Positions 52,854-64,000 of a stretch of DNA of 64,000 bases are shown here, piece after piece. The notes beneath the pieces were generated by a model, which was not told the DNA's origin, did not search any database, and saw only the letters and a list, made by a program, of their open reading frames with translations. The position numbers and the translations under genes are program-made. Source of the DNA: Trebouxia sp. TZW2008 (Eukaryota; Chlorophyta; Trebouxiophyceae; Trebouxiales; Trebouxiaceae); NCBI GenBank assembly GCA_002118135.1, contig BDIU01000256.1, forward strand, positions 250,773-314,772, read 5' to 3'. Every line of letters starts with the position of its first letter. The first letter of the stretch is position 1.

Positions 52854-55800
52854 TCAATCACCTGTCAGGTCAATGACTTCATTGTCAGTAAGAAATGGCT
52901 CAACTCTATCAACACTCGTTCTGTGACTCAGTTCAACCGCATCTGGATGAACCTCTGCTGTACTTGGAATGCTTGTTGCACTGCTGTCTTGGAACACAGG
53001 TGCCTCTGGCTTGGCACCAGATGTGCTGTTGTCTCCTTGTGGCACTGCAACATGTCTGTTTCCTACTGCACCTAGATCTGGCTTAACATCAAATGCGCTG
53101 TCACTCCCTCCTGGCACTGCAACATTGCTATGCTGTGAACTTGCAGCGGGCTGTGACGGCGTGCTACTCAACTTCCTGGCCCGTTTGCGCTTGCCAATGG
53201 TTACATTGCCATCAAAGGAAAGCCCTCGGGAGGCACTGTTGCTAAGTGAACCTGACAAGTTGACAGGGCCTGTTTGGGGCGTTTGAGGGGCATGTGGCTT
53301 TGCCTCACTTTCCTGCCCTTGCTGAGGTGTGCCACTATTACCAACAAGACTTTGAGCACGAGCATCAGCAGCCGCCGCATCAAGACTTGCCACAGCTGTG
53401 GGCATGGGCACAGCAGCAGCGTCAGTTGCAGGAGCTGTGCTGTCAGCTATACACCTGCCTACACTGCTTCCTGCCTGCTGGTGAACTCTGTCATGCAAGC
53501 TGGTGTCAACTGGAGAACCAAAAGGCACTGCGTCATCCACAGCTGCATGAGCATTGGATCTGCCAGACTCAGCTGGATCAGCACCTGCTGCAGCAGCTGT
53601 TGCAGTGGGTCCTCCTGAATCTGCTAGATCAGCAGCCTGTGCAATTGTGCCGACTGGAGTCATGCGCCTAGTCATGTTGTGAGCATTGTCAGAAGCAGTA
53701 TGCTCCTCGTGCTTATTCATCGATGCTGGAAGACTGCAGGCAGGCTGACCACTGCCATTGTGGCTTGCATGCAATGGAGCTGCTTCAGGGTCGGGGCTGC
53801 TGCTAGCTGCCCCTGGGTCGCAGCCGCTGCTAGTTGCCCCAGGGTCAGGGCTGCTGCCAGCTGCCCTTGGGTCAGGGCTGTTGCTAGCTGCCCTTGGAAG
53901 GCGTTGTCTTGGCTTGTACCTTTTGCGTTTTGATCTGAGAAGGACAGCCTGCAGCTCAGGGCTGCTGCTGACAGCCCTGCTCGTCGGCGTGTCAGGCCCA
54001 GGGCTGCTGCTATCTGCCCTGTTGGCGGCTGCCTCAGGCCCAGGGCTGCTGCTAGGTGCCCTGCAAGGGCCTCCAGACATAGCAGCATGGCTCCCTTCAG
54101 CATTTGCTGGACTGTTGTCAGCTGTCCAGACACCAGCCATGAAGTGCTGTAGGCTGCTCCTGCAAAGTCAGCAGACACATTCTGGCTGTATTACTCAAGA
54201 GCTAGTCATAAGGCTGTCTTGCCTTCTAGCACAGTGACAGATCGCACTGCCACAACAAGAAGTCATAAGGCTGTCTCGCCTTCTAGCACAGTGACAGACC
54301 ACACTGGCCACAACAGCTAGTCATAAGGCTGTCTTGCCTTCTAGCACAGTGACAAATCACACTGGCCACAACTAGTCTTAAGACTGTATTGCCTTCTAGC
54401 ACAGCAGCAGACCACACTGGCCACAACAACTAGTCATAAGGCTGCCTTGCCTTCTAGCTATACCACAGTGACAGACCACACTGGCCACAAGTCTGAGGTG
54501 CATTCATGACATTAGAGGCCGGACAGCTAGCTGGTTGAATCACTAAGTGCATCCTGGCCTACAGTTTTGCAACTTGCTTCTCGGGATGCAAGCAAACAGA
54601 CAACTTTGGTAGTTGCGTTTACAATGTGACGTCTGCCGTCACATAGGGATACAGCCGGTGGTTGAGCAGTGCCAGGATTGCAAGAGTTGCAGTTGCAGCA
54701 CCATGTTGAGAATGCAAAGCTCATGTTCTTGCTTCATTAAAGCAGCAGCAACATGACACAAGCAGTCAAATGCCCAGTTGAGCACCTGCAAATAGGCAAA
54801 ACACTCAGAGGCACTTTGAACCTTGAAGTGCAAGATTCAGATTGCATGCATGAGCACGTTATAGAATGGGGCATCCCGGATGTTGTATATGCCAGCACCT
54901 ATTGCCATCACTGCTGACCAGAGCTGTTCAGCTTGAATGGTTGATACACATTTGGGTAAGTATCCGGAAGAGCTTCCCTAAGGCATTGCCACAAACTACT
55001 CAGTGACAACGCCTAGATCTGACTGCTTGACAACCTGCAAAGGTGTCACGTCTGCATGAGGCTTTTGCTGATGCTGTTCAGCTTCAGCATGCGATAATGA
55101 GAGTACAGCATCAAAGGGGCTTTGCAGATCTCCACCATTCTTCATTGAAAGGCCAGTATCCATGGTGTTGTACCTTTGCTTTGTCTTGAGCAAGCCAGGC
55201 GTCAGAAGCGCATCAATATCAGGTGCACTGAAGACGTACTGGCAGACTCTTGCCCCCATGCAGTAGGCCAGCTGAGGGGCAAAATTTGCCTGTTGCTTGC
55301 TTGCTCTGCTCCTCCAGCTTCTGATAGTCTTTGTGGCGTTCCTGACACTCAGGTTGCATGCCTGCATGCATACATAACATACATACATACATACATACAT
55401 AATATCGCATATTAGTTTGGCTCAAAGGCCTTGCTGTGTACGTATCGTCACCAATCGACTGTCTTTCAGCAACCATGCCTGCATCATCACCAAAATCTGT
55501 TACAATACAACATGTGATCAATTGATGCTACCAGGCTAGGCTTCACTTGCCTGTGGGCCACCCTGTTGCAACATCAGTGTGTATCTTCTGTTATAGAGAC
55601 CCAACATGGTATCATACAGACAATGTCAGGGTATGAGGCTTTCATTCTGTTGCGTAAGGACTGCCAAGCTTGTTGTGTCCATGCCCCGAGATTGGTACTG
55701 TCATCACTGCATGGTAGCATTGTTGTCAGCCAGGGGAACTGCACTTAAGAATCATGCATCAGCATCTGATTTGTTGATGGCAACGACATGCCCATTGGCA

Positions 55801-58800
55801 AACATTGCTTTCCTGTATATGACCAGAGCATTGCCACAGTCTGTCTATGGCTTGCTCTGAAGCCAGATGCATTAGACACTCAGGACATTCAGAATTTATG
55901 TGTCCATAGCTCAGAACTTCTGACAGCATCATAGTCAGCGCAAGACAAAAGCACTGCAAAGCAGCACTAGCAAACATCCTAGAAGTACATTTGGGGCAGC
56001 GCAAAATGATGCAGGCGCCGCACGGCACATGGCATATGTGTACGCATCATTGACATGCTCAGTCAAAGTCTTGCCACATATACCTTGCATTTGCCAATGC
56101 ACAGATGAAAAGCATGCACTGCAGTCAACATCAATGGCAACATTGGTCTCACCTGCAGAACCTCTGTGGCAATCAAGTAGCGCTGGCTCTCAGCATTCAG
56201 CGCCACAATGTGGCGCTCGACAAAGCGCCGCTCAGGCGTGCCAGGATTCAAAGAAAACATGGAGCTCTGCACGCATTCAAGCCGGCCAAGAGGTGTGTTG
56301 GGCACATTGACCCAAGGACCTGCACACAAGACGACCTTTTCAGCGTCTCAGGCAGATTTGATTGCTTTTGCAGGAACCACAGTGTGACACTTGACAATGC
56401 ACCGCTCAGGTGTGCCAGGTTTTGATCGCAGATGGAGCCATGCGCGCACTGAAGCCGGCCAAGCGGCATATTGGGCACATTGACACGAGCAGGACCTGCA
56501 CACAAAGACAACCTACTCAGCGCCTCAGGCACATTGTATAGCTTTTGCGCAGACCACAGTATGGCACTCAACAATGCACTGCTCAGGTATACCACAGTTC
56601 AACCGGAATATGGAGCTCTTCACACACTGCAGTCAGCTGAGAGGCGTGTTGTCACATGAACATGAGCGCGACCTGCACGCACGACAAACCTGGCCAGCAT
56701 GCCAGGCAAGATTGTTGAACTTAAATGGAGCACAAGACATCCGGTGCAACTGCACAAAACACAACAGGTTTACTGCATGTGCATAAACTCAACAGATGTA
56801 CTGCACTCATGTGCAACACAGGCATCGCGCTGGATGCCATCATGACGGCACTACATAACAGCAAATTGCAGCAAGCTTCTGGACGTGCGGCCATGGCAAG
56901 CACATATGTCGAGGAGACTGATTTAACAATAGGCTCAGATGTGTTTTGCACAAGTGGGATTTGTCAAACAACAGCCCATACCTGCTGTGCTGCCAGGTTG
57001 CTCTGTCTCATCAGCCTCATCACAGGCATTACCAGCCAGGGTGGGAGCGCTGCCAGGAAGTACCCCAGCTGAGGCATTTGAGCCCACAGCTGTGGCAACC
57101 GCTTCTTGATCAGCTGCTGGCACCCTATTGGGGCTGCCACTGCTGGAGGTATGATGCATGTGGTTGCCATGAACAGCATCAGCACCAATACCAGCATTTG
57201 CACAAGCATCAGCGTCAGGGCTGGCAGCTAAAGGCCCAGCAGCAGTGCAGGGAGTCATAGCGGTGGCATGAGGGTGTATAGCGGTGGCAGCCATGGCAGC
57301 AGTGGCAACAGCTCTAGCTGGTGGCACTGGACTGCCGCCTTTGAAGTAGCTGGTCAGTAGCTTCTGGCCAGCTGCCGGCACCAGAGACTTTGACCATCCC
57401 TTTAGTGACTGCAAGTCCTTGGCCAAGCTGACATCAGCGCTGCCGTCTGTCCTCTGCTGTCTGTCATTTGAATTTGAACCTGCCAACATCCCCGCTGTGT
57501 CCATCAGCTTGTGATGCTCAGCAGAAGAATGGCGCACATCATTGACGGCAGCATCTGTTGAGTCAGCTTTGGTCAGAGCTGCAGGGTGACAAGGCTGCTG
57601 CCCTGCAGCTTCAGCTTCACATCCGTGTGACTCACAAGCAGTGGTCTCATCTGTCTGGCATGCATCAGCAGGGGTGAGGACCCTGTTGCGCTGTCGCTTC
57701 TGCCTTCTTCCTGACTGATTGTCTGCTTCTTGCAATTTATCTGAAGCTCCTAGCTCTTTGGCTCTGCCTGCTATTGCAAGCTCACGTTCTTGAGCATCGT
57801 GGGTAGCTGCCGTCTCAGCTTTCTCTGGTGCTGCTGCTCCTACAGCCTCAGCTGAATCTTGCACAGCCAAAACCCGAGCAAGTGCTTCAGCAGAAGCCTT
57901 GATTTTGGCTAGCTGAGCTTCTTGAGGATCCTGAACACCTGCCTTTGCAGCTTTTTCACCTTTCTCTGCTGCTGCTGTCTCTGCTGCTGCTACTGATACT
58001 GATGCCGCCGCTGCTAGTTGAGCCAACGCTAAAACCTCAACAGCAATTTGCTTGGCCCCAGACTGACCTTTGGAACTGCTTTCCTGCTGCTTGTCACCTA
58101 TGCTTTCTACAGTGGCCTCCGGTTGCTCGTTGCAGCCACTGCTCCTCTTGTCAAGCTGAGCAGCCTTCTCCTTCTTCCTTGACTTCTTTCTTGCCTTCTT
58201 CCACTTGGCGAGCTCTTCTGCAAGCTGCTGCTCTTGTGATCCAGATGGTCTCGCCAGGTCTTCACTGATATGGCGCTTGCTCTTTTTCCTGCGCTTCTTC
58301 TTCTTTGGTGCGTCTCCAGCCCTGTCTTGTTGAATGCTGTCAGATTCTGCCTGAGCTGTCTGCACATGGCTGGTGCTGCTGTGCTTCCTCTTCTTGCTTG
58401 CACGCTGAAGACCCTGGGGCATGAGCAAGCCAATCATCAGCTTGAGCAGAGATCCTGCCCCACATGATAACGCTTTCAATGCAATGCAATGAAGAGCAGA
58501 ACAGCACTAGCTTTGAACAGCAATGAGGACAACACGTTTACTGCCATCAGCTTCAGGCACATTTTGGAGAAAGCAGTGAACCTACAAATTTATGCTTGCA
58601 AACAAGCTTGGCCCAGGTGACACACATGATGTCAGAATCCACATCACCAACAAATTCATCTTCAAGGAATTGCATTGAGAATGCAGGGTTGATGGTGATG
58701 CCAAGCATGCATTGCAGCGATTGACTATACCCCAGCAACACAACAATGGCAGCCTCACTGACTACCACAGGCTTGAAGGGGATGAAAGCAGGGCTGTGCT

Positions 58801-61800
58801 CTCAACAGCCTCAGGGAGATTCGCCACTCTGGGCATCAGGGCAGCATCGTGCATTACAATGTTGTCACTGCTCACCTGCAGTGATGCTTGCGCACTGGCA
58901 TCTGCATTCTCAGGGTCCTCCAGGGCAGCTTGCATGCTGGCAGGCTCAGGTGCATCCACAGCGTGCTCCAAACTCAAATTCAAATTTGAGTTCAAACCCG
59001 AAGTGCCACGCCGAGATGGGTCTGACATTGGGAGCTGCTGTTGAGCATGCTGAGCATGCTGAGCATTGGCAGCTTCCTGCACAAGGGTTGTCTGTTTGGC
59101 CTCTTGCCCTGAGTTTAGCTGCTGCATTGAAGACTCAAGCCGCTTGAAATGCTGCATGATGACACTCAAGGCCTGCCGCAGCTCTCCCACTTCTGCATGA
59201 ACAGCCTCCAGGGCACCTCCAGACTGCCCTGGGGCGCTTTCACACTGCCCTGGGGCGTTCTCAGACTGTCCCTGGGCTGGCCTCGCTGCTGCTGGGGCGC
59301 TCCCGGCTTGCCCTAGGGCTGCCCCAGGCTGTGCTGGGGCATCTGAAAGGTGCCCAAGGGCATGCCTGGTACAGGAATCAGGGTGCCCTGCTCTGTTGAT
59401 GCTGCCAGCATTGGCCAGCTGCCCCACAGCTGCGGCGTTTGAATCCCTGGCGTGACTGCCCTTGCAGCTTCTGCCATGCTGAGGCTGACTTGTGCCAACA
59501 TCACTCTTAGCTGAGTCGTGCGTGATAGCAGCCTCTAGATCTTGCTCATCTGTGCTTTTGTCTGGAGCTTTGCTGAAGCCAACAATCTGAACAACAACAG
59601 AAGTCGCCTGAGCGCTGTGCCCTTGTAATTTAGCAAGGCACGACAAAGACTAAGCTGAACTTGTGAAAGGCAGCTGCCAGTGTAAGTTGCTGTCCATAAG
59701 TACAGCAGCAGCGTTCACATTTTACGCTCAGTGCTCTCCCAGCAAACAGGTTGCATAGCTCATACAAACAAAAGGAATTGCACAGCATTAGGCATTCTGA
59801 AGCGTACCTCTGTACCCAAGAAGCAGTACAGAGTTGCTGCAGTGAGCAGCAAACAAAAGTTTGCGGCTTCATGCTGGCGCCAGCACAGCACAGCACAGCA
59901 CAGCACAGTACAGCACAGCACAGGACAGCACAGCACAGCACACCTGAGAAAGCAATCTGACTGCTTCAGCGCACTCTTGGTGCTTTGTCTGCAAGGACTG
60001 CTGCAAAGTTGCAATCTCCCGCTTCAGCTTTCCCTCCCGTTCGTCAGCCAGGCCGGCAAGGGCACTGGAAGCCCTATTTGTGACCCAGTATTCCCGACCA
60101 TAGAAGTAGAGCAACGGACTGCCTGCAGACATGACCCTTAGGTGTTTGCTGCAAGCAGCTCATCCTGTGTCTGTCAGGTGATGTTGCCTGGTGGTGCACA
60201 TCAAGAAATTTGTTGCTTATTGTTGGACAATGACTCAACATGGCATGACAAGGCATAAGGCATGGGACACTTAATGTAATTGTGCGAGGCAGCATACATG
60301 CAAATTTATCTGATGCTGGAAAATCAGACGCTTGTGGCTGACTTGTGACTTGCTTGCAATGATGGGACAGTCATGATGTAGTAGCCTTGACTTGGCACTC
60401 AATGCAATCTGTGGGCCTAAAATTACATTACGCTCACCCTGCCACAATGGTGTTTTCGCTTTTCAGTTTGAGTTTGTTGCAACAGAGGACAAAACCAAAC
60501 AGAAGTCTGAAGAAAGCAAAGAGAAGAGAGTGATGTACAAACATACCTGCAGGTAGGAAGCAGGTGGTGACTTCAACAGGAAACATCCATGGACCAATGC
60601 GGCACATCATTACACAAGTATTGCTGGCGCTTCTGGCTTTCTCAACTGCTTCGCAATTGTCCAAATCGGTGAAGGGCTGACTGTGCGGGTCATTACACAA
60701 GACCGTCTCGTTACCATAGCCAAAAGCAGAGTGCACAACTGTGCAGCCCTGCATAGTATAAAGCACAAGCTGAACCAAGTTGCAAGCTGGCAGACAATTG
60801 TGTACAAAGATCATTCCATTCTTGACGTTCAGTACACATGTTTCAGCTTAGCACAGGAGCAAGCTGCTTGGGGAAGAGTGATTGCTCCAATATGCAGCTA
60901 GCTGGCCTGCTGAGCCTGTCCAGCATGCGTGGGGAGAAAATGAACATACGAACAAACAAACGCACAAATGAACAAGACTGCAAGTTGCAACGAGAACTGC
61001 TCTGGAAGCGTAGGAGTTGTCAACTCAGGTCAAAGAATATTGCAGGCAGACCTGGTACTGGCAGTGTGGACACAATTGCAGCCGCGGCGCAGCTGAGTTT
61101 TGGCAAGTCACAGGCAAAACATGACAGTGAGAGCTGCTTTTCCGTCAAGAGGGCTGATTTGTTGCTTTTTAAAGGCAACCTGTTCAATCAAGGGCACTGT
61201 GCCAAAGGCAGAAAGCAACATGTTGAATGAAGGGGCATTGTATCAAGGCAGAAAGCAAAAGCTCCACACAGCAAGCAAAATGTTCAATCAAGGGCACTGT
61301 GCAGTCAAGGGCACAAAGCAGAAAGCAAAACATTGAAGCAAGCAACACTGTGCAATCAAGGGCACAAAGCAGAGTGTACAAGAGCACCTTACCTCACTCC
61401 AAATGGCTGCCTTCCCACCTGCTGCGACTTTCCTCTGCATACAACAGGTCCACATCAGCTTCAAAGTTGTTGCCTAAGCTCCACCCGCAATGCCAATGAG
61501 AGCAGGCACACTTGGTATTGGTCATGCAATACTTCATGTCAGAATGCGTGCAGCTTCTGTGCAGTTCTTTCAGCATTGCAACATGCATATTGCAACCAGA
61601 CGTTCCTTGACCACAAGCGATTTTTGTGTCATTTGCCACAGCAAAAGTCTGTTTGTCTTACTGACAGACAAATGCCTTCAAGACATATACAAAATGCTCT
61701 TGCAAGGCCCTTAGTGATTTCTGACATTGCAGAGTCAAAGTGCCACCTCAACTTTGATCTACCTCCTGAGCAAATTACAGTCAGACACTCTTTTTTGGCT

Positions 61801-63759
61801 ACATATGATGTTCTGCCTGGATCATGTATAAACGCACGCACATCAGCGCAAATAGCAATCAAATAAGGCCTTCCTGGGTGCCTTAGTACAGACAAGCTAC
61901 ATGTGAGATGTTGCTTGACCCATGTCGTGAGTGCAGACACATCAGGAATATGTGATGTTATCACTGCTTGCCTTCAAAGCAGAACATGGGGCTACAACCA
62001 AGATCCCACTTGATCCATGTCGCACGCAAAGACATTGACATCCATTATGCCCTGAGCACGCTTGCCTTCTTGGTTGCCTTAGTGGAGACAGGTCCCTCAG
62101 CCATCCAGTCAGGGCAAAATATAGGAGCTACAGCCAAGATTCTACTTGATGCACGTCGCATGCACAGACATTGACATCCATTGTGCATTGAGAACGCTTG
62201 CCTTCTTGGTTGCCTTAGTACAGACAGGACCCTCAGCCATCCAGCCAGGGCGGAACATAGGAGCTACAGCCAAGATCCTCCTTGATGCATGCCATGCACG
62301 CAAGCACGTCAACATTCACCATGCACTTAGAATGCTTGCGTTCTTGGTTGCCTTAGTACAGACAGGTCCCTCAGCCATCCAGTCAGGGCGAATCATAGGG
62401 GCTACAGCTAAGATCCTACTTGATGCATGCCATTCACGCAAACACGTCAACTATCACCATGCACTCAGATTGGTTACCTTCTTGGTTGCCTTAGTACAGA
62501 CAGGTCCCTCAGCCATCCAGTCAGGGCAGAACATAGGGGCATCTACAGCGTAACGATCCATCTCCAAGCCCCACCAGTATGGAGACTTGAGGAAGTCTTT
62601 TGGAGGGGTCAACCTGTATGAAGGGCGAAACACCTGTCTTGGTTGTCTTGATACAGATAGGGCCCTCAAGCTCTAGGGTAGAGCTTTGGGGCGCCTGCAG
62701 CGAAATAACCCACCTGCACACCCCACCAAAATGGGGACTCATAAAAATGTTCTGAAGGGGGCAGCCTGCACAAAAGGCAAAAGGTCTTTCTTGGTTGCCA
62801 GAACACAGACAGATTCCTTTGGTTTCTAGTCAGGGTGGAACACGGAGCGTCCATGGCGAAGCCCTCCATCTCCATGCCCCACCAGTGTGGAGACTTAGCA
62901 AAATCTTCTGGAGGGGTCAGCCTGCACAAAAAGCAAAAACTCCTTCTTGCTTGCCAGAACACAGACAAATCCCTTCAGGTTTTTGTCAGGGTGGAACATA
63001 AGCGTCTATGGCATGTTGCTCCATATCGCATGCCCCACCAATAGAGAGACTTTGGGAGTTGTTCTGGAATAGTCAGCCTGCGCGCAAGGCAAAGAGCCGT
63101 TCACAATTGCCTTAATACAGACAAATCTCTCATTTTCTGAGTTAAGAGTGGAACACAGGCGTCTACAACGTATCAGTCCAGCTCCAGGCCCTGTCAGCAC
63201 AGGTACTCAGGAAGATGCTCTGGAATGTTCAGGCAATGTTGAGGACACAGAAGTCTTTGCCCATGCACCAACGGTCTTTGCAAATGCCCTCAACGACAAA
63301 TGTTGCAAAAGCTTGTAGGAGCGGCCCACCTCAGCAGCCATGCATGCACACTTTTAACGGCAGGGACGACCTAGCAAGGCCATTGGCACTGCGGGTAGCA
63401 ACTCATGCGCACCTGATTGTTCTCTTACTGTTGCACATACTTGATTGAGTCCATGCAGCTGTTGTACCAAGCGATGCCTACATCACAGGGGTCACCTTTC
63501 TTGTTCTGTGTAATTTGGCAACTCCAGCATGGTTCTGCTGCGGTAAATCCCCACCACAAACACGTCTGAGTCCACGGTTGTCCTCAAACCAAGCTGGCTC
63601 TCAATGGCTTGCACAGGGTCTGTGTTGGGAACCATATATGTCTCAATGTTGCTGCTGACTGGCGGATCCCGGAGGCTGGTCTCAAAGCTTTCCACTATTT
63701 GTTGTTTCCATTGCGGGTGTCCTTGCTCCTTCATGAGTGTGATGTACACTGGCATGAGC
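52854..63759 (-). CDS. Very large nuclear protein with PIP-box-like motif and C-terminal SIM, 5' end unresolved
   Basis: Eleven phase-consistent exons: 63759-63496, 62613-62478, 61473-61393, 60748-60547, 60122-59944, 59586-58876, 58413-56982, 56319-56153, 55271-55035, 54785-54643 and 54159-52854. They give about 1,618 residues, with more upstream. I do not recognise the family. The N-terminal part is folded (FETSLRDPPVSSNIETYMVP, SPYWWGLEMDRYAVDAP, GYGNETVLCNDPHSQPF). A coiled coil follows (REGKLKREIATLQQSLQTKH), then long disordered Ala/Ser-rich regions with basic clusters (KKKKRRKKSKRH). QKLLTSYF fits the PCNA-interacting consensus. A second folded part (PERRFVERHIVALNAESQRY, AYCMGARVCQYVFSAPDIDA) vaguely recalls SMC-hinge-like domains. 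The last residues, NEVIDLTGD, are a textbook SUMO-interacting motif. A role in SUMO- or PCNA-linked chromatin or DNA repair is inference. Confidence 0.65.
54196..54492. repeat. About 60-bp minisatellite, five copies
   Basis: The unit agtcataaggctgtcttgcc-ttctagcacagtgaca recurs from about 54203, 54262, 54319, 54378 and 54431, 50-63 bp apart. It fills part of the intron between the last two exons of the large minus-strand gene. Confidence 0.9.
55368..55404. repeat. (acat)n microsatellite
   Basis: About seven acat units (cataacatacatacatacat...) in the intron of the large minus-strand gene. It gives spurious Tyr/Cys/Met-rich frames. Confidence 0.95.
56320..56690 (-). repeat. Upstream copies of the 56319-56153 exon
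   Basis: Two copies of the exon (starts NVPNMPLGRLQCAHGS and a more decayed one) lie upstream in transcript order. Plus-strand cores are near 56460 and 56640 versus 56285 in the true exon, offsets of about 175-180 bp. Each keeps the sgccaggt(t/a)...gcgctcagg block. Only the true exon stays open to a GTGAGA donor. Confidence 0.85.
59878..59942. repeat. (agcac)n microsatellite
   Basis: About twelve pentamer units with two variants, directly after the exon ending at 59944 in the large minus-strand gene. The same pentamer occurs in the 45-kb array. Confidence 0.95.
61180..61378. repeat. Short-period repeat around caatcaagggcac
   Basis: The blocks caatcaagggcactgtg and ggcacaaagcagaaagcaaa recur four or more times at irregular 30-60 bp spacing, just downstream (transcript order) of the 61473-61393 exon. 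Non-coding. Confidence 0.75.
61950..62477 (-). repeat. 137-bp array of downstream exon-edge copies
   Basis: The 3' edge of the 62613-62478 exon (minus-strand GCCCTGACTGGATGGCTGAG..AAG plus donor) recurs. Plus-strand ggtccctcagccatcc lies at 62503 (true exon), 62365, 62227 and 62091, offsets of 138, 138 and 136 bp, with a decayed copy near 61960. All extra copies lie downstream in transcript order. Confidence 0.95.
62614..63240 (-). repeat. 155-bp array of upstream exon-edge copies
   Basis: The 5' part of the same exon (SPYWWGLEMDRYAVDAP) recurs upstream. Plus-strand block starts are 62538 (true exon), 62691, 62847, 63002 and 63159, a regular 153-157 bp period. Copy 62847 reads SPHWWGMEMEGFAMDAP and copy 62691 reads SPFWWGVQVGYFAAGAP, so similarity is still evident. 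Together with the 137-bp array on the other side, one exon is flanked by copies of both of its edges. Confidence 0.95.
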
Positions 63760-64000
63760 CTAGCAAGGCAGAAGCAAAGATTGGTCAAAGAAGACTGTGA
63801 TGTCGACGCAGACTGTGATGAGGAGAAGTTGAAGCGAAACATGTCTGGTCACTCTTGCAAAAAGTTGCCAGGCTTCACTGTCAGACGCACAGGTTCAGGA
63901 TGAGTGAGCAGGGTCTGCAAAGGAAAGATATAGTCATTGCGACAGTTGTTGCATTGTTTGCAAGAATACACAGAGATTACAGTACAGTGCAACTCATTGT
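63760..64000. other. Unresolved 5' region of the large minus-strand gene
   Basis: A minus-strand frame at about 63915-63850 (HPEPVRLTVKPGNFLQE) looks exon-like after a tttgcag acceptor. I could not find a donor in a phase that joins 63759, so it is left unassigned. Confidence 0.3.

Noticed and set aside
53679..54237. Ala/Leu-rich plus-strand frames
   Set aside because: They are antisense to the Ser/Pro/Ala-rich terminal exon of the large minus-strand gene, whose low complexity keeps several frames open.
59630..59941. Cys/Leu-rich minus-strand frames around 59.9 kb
   Set aside because: They are translations of the (agcac)n microsatellite.
61950..63240. CRISPR-like regular repeats
   Set aside because: Units are 137 and 155 bp, degenerate and homologous throughout to an adjacent exon. 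There are no short identical repeats with unique spacers, and the genome is eukaryotic.

Overview
This is nuclear DNA of a photosynthetic eukaryote, most likely a chlorophyte green alga and possibly a trebouxiophyte (the class is inference). Genes are split by many GT-AG introns. Several encode plant or algal families: a plastid-type bifunctional nuclease, a SHAQK(Y/H)F MYB, an OCP3-like homeodomain-like protein and a NEMP/PNET2 nuclear-envelope protein. TGTAA, the usual green-algal poly(A) signal, lies downstream of several stop codons. Start, stop and splice phase were followed by hand, and in every complete model below the exon lengths sum to a multiple of three. Layout: 139-9058 (+) is an unidentified multi-exon gene, apparently interrupted in one intron by a rearranged Ty3/gypsy-type protease fragment. 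9912-15118 (+) is an SR-rich protein with two S1 domains (ZCCHC17/pNO40-like). 15786-20802 (-) is NEMP. 21160-22638 (+) is a BFN/UVR nuclease. 23128-25614 (-) is a disordered acidic protein. 25917-28467 (+) is OCP3-like. 29578-30652 (+) is a 1R-MYB. 32070-38176 (-) is exosome subunit RRP45. 38662-41206 (+) is protein-L-isoaspartate methyltransferase with an N-terminal extension. 42562-50445 (-) is a membrane-anchored FkbM-type methyltransferase. 51556-52316 (+) is a small conserved-looking helical protein. 52854-63759 and beyond (-) is a very large nuclear protein with a PIP-box-like motif and a C-terminal SUMO-interacting motif. Neighbours are mostly divergent pairs sharing 300-500 bp promoters (20.8-21.2, 25.6-25.9 and 38.2-38.7 kb) or convergent pairs; nothing suggests an operon. 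The most striking property is in the introns. Many are filled with degenerate tandem copies of the adjoining exon edge plus its splice site. Copies of an exon's 5' edge always lie upstream of it, copies of its 3' edge always lie downstream, and only the copy next to the rest of the exon keeps the reading frame. Periods are constant within an array (about 78, 109, 137, 155, 161 or 226 bp). This implies intron growth by tandem duplication across splice junctions, seen here at more than fifteen exons in five genes with a few more in others. Other notable items are a 43-bp-arm hairpin in a NEMP intron, a 77-bp retroposon with an 18-bp target duplication, and an inverted mosaic of retroelement protease fragments.
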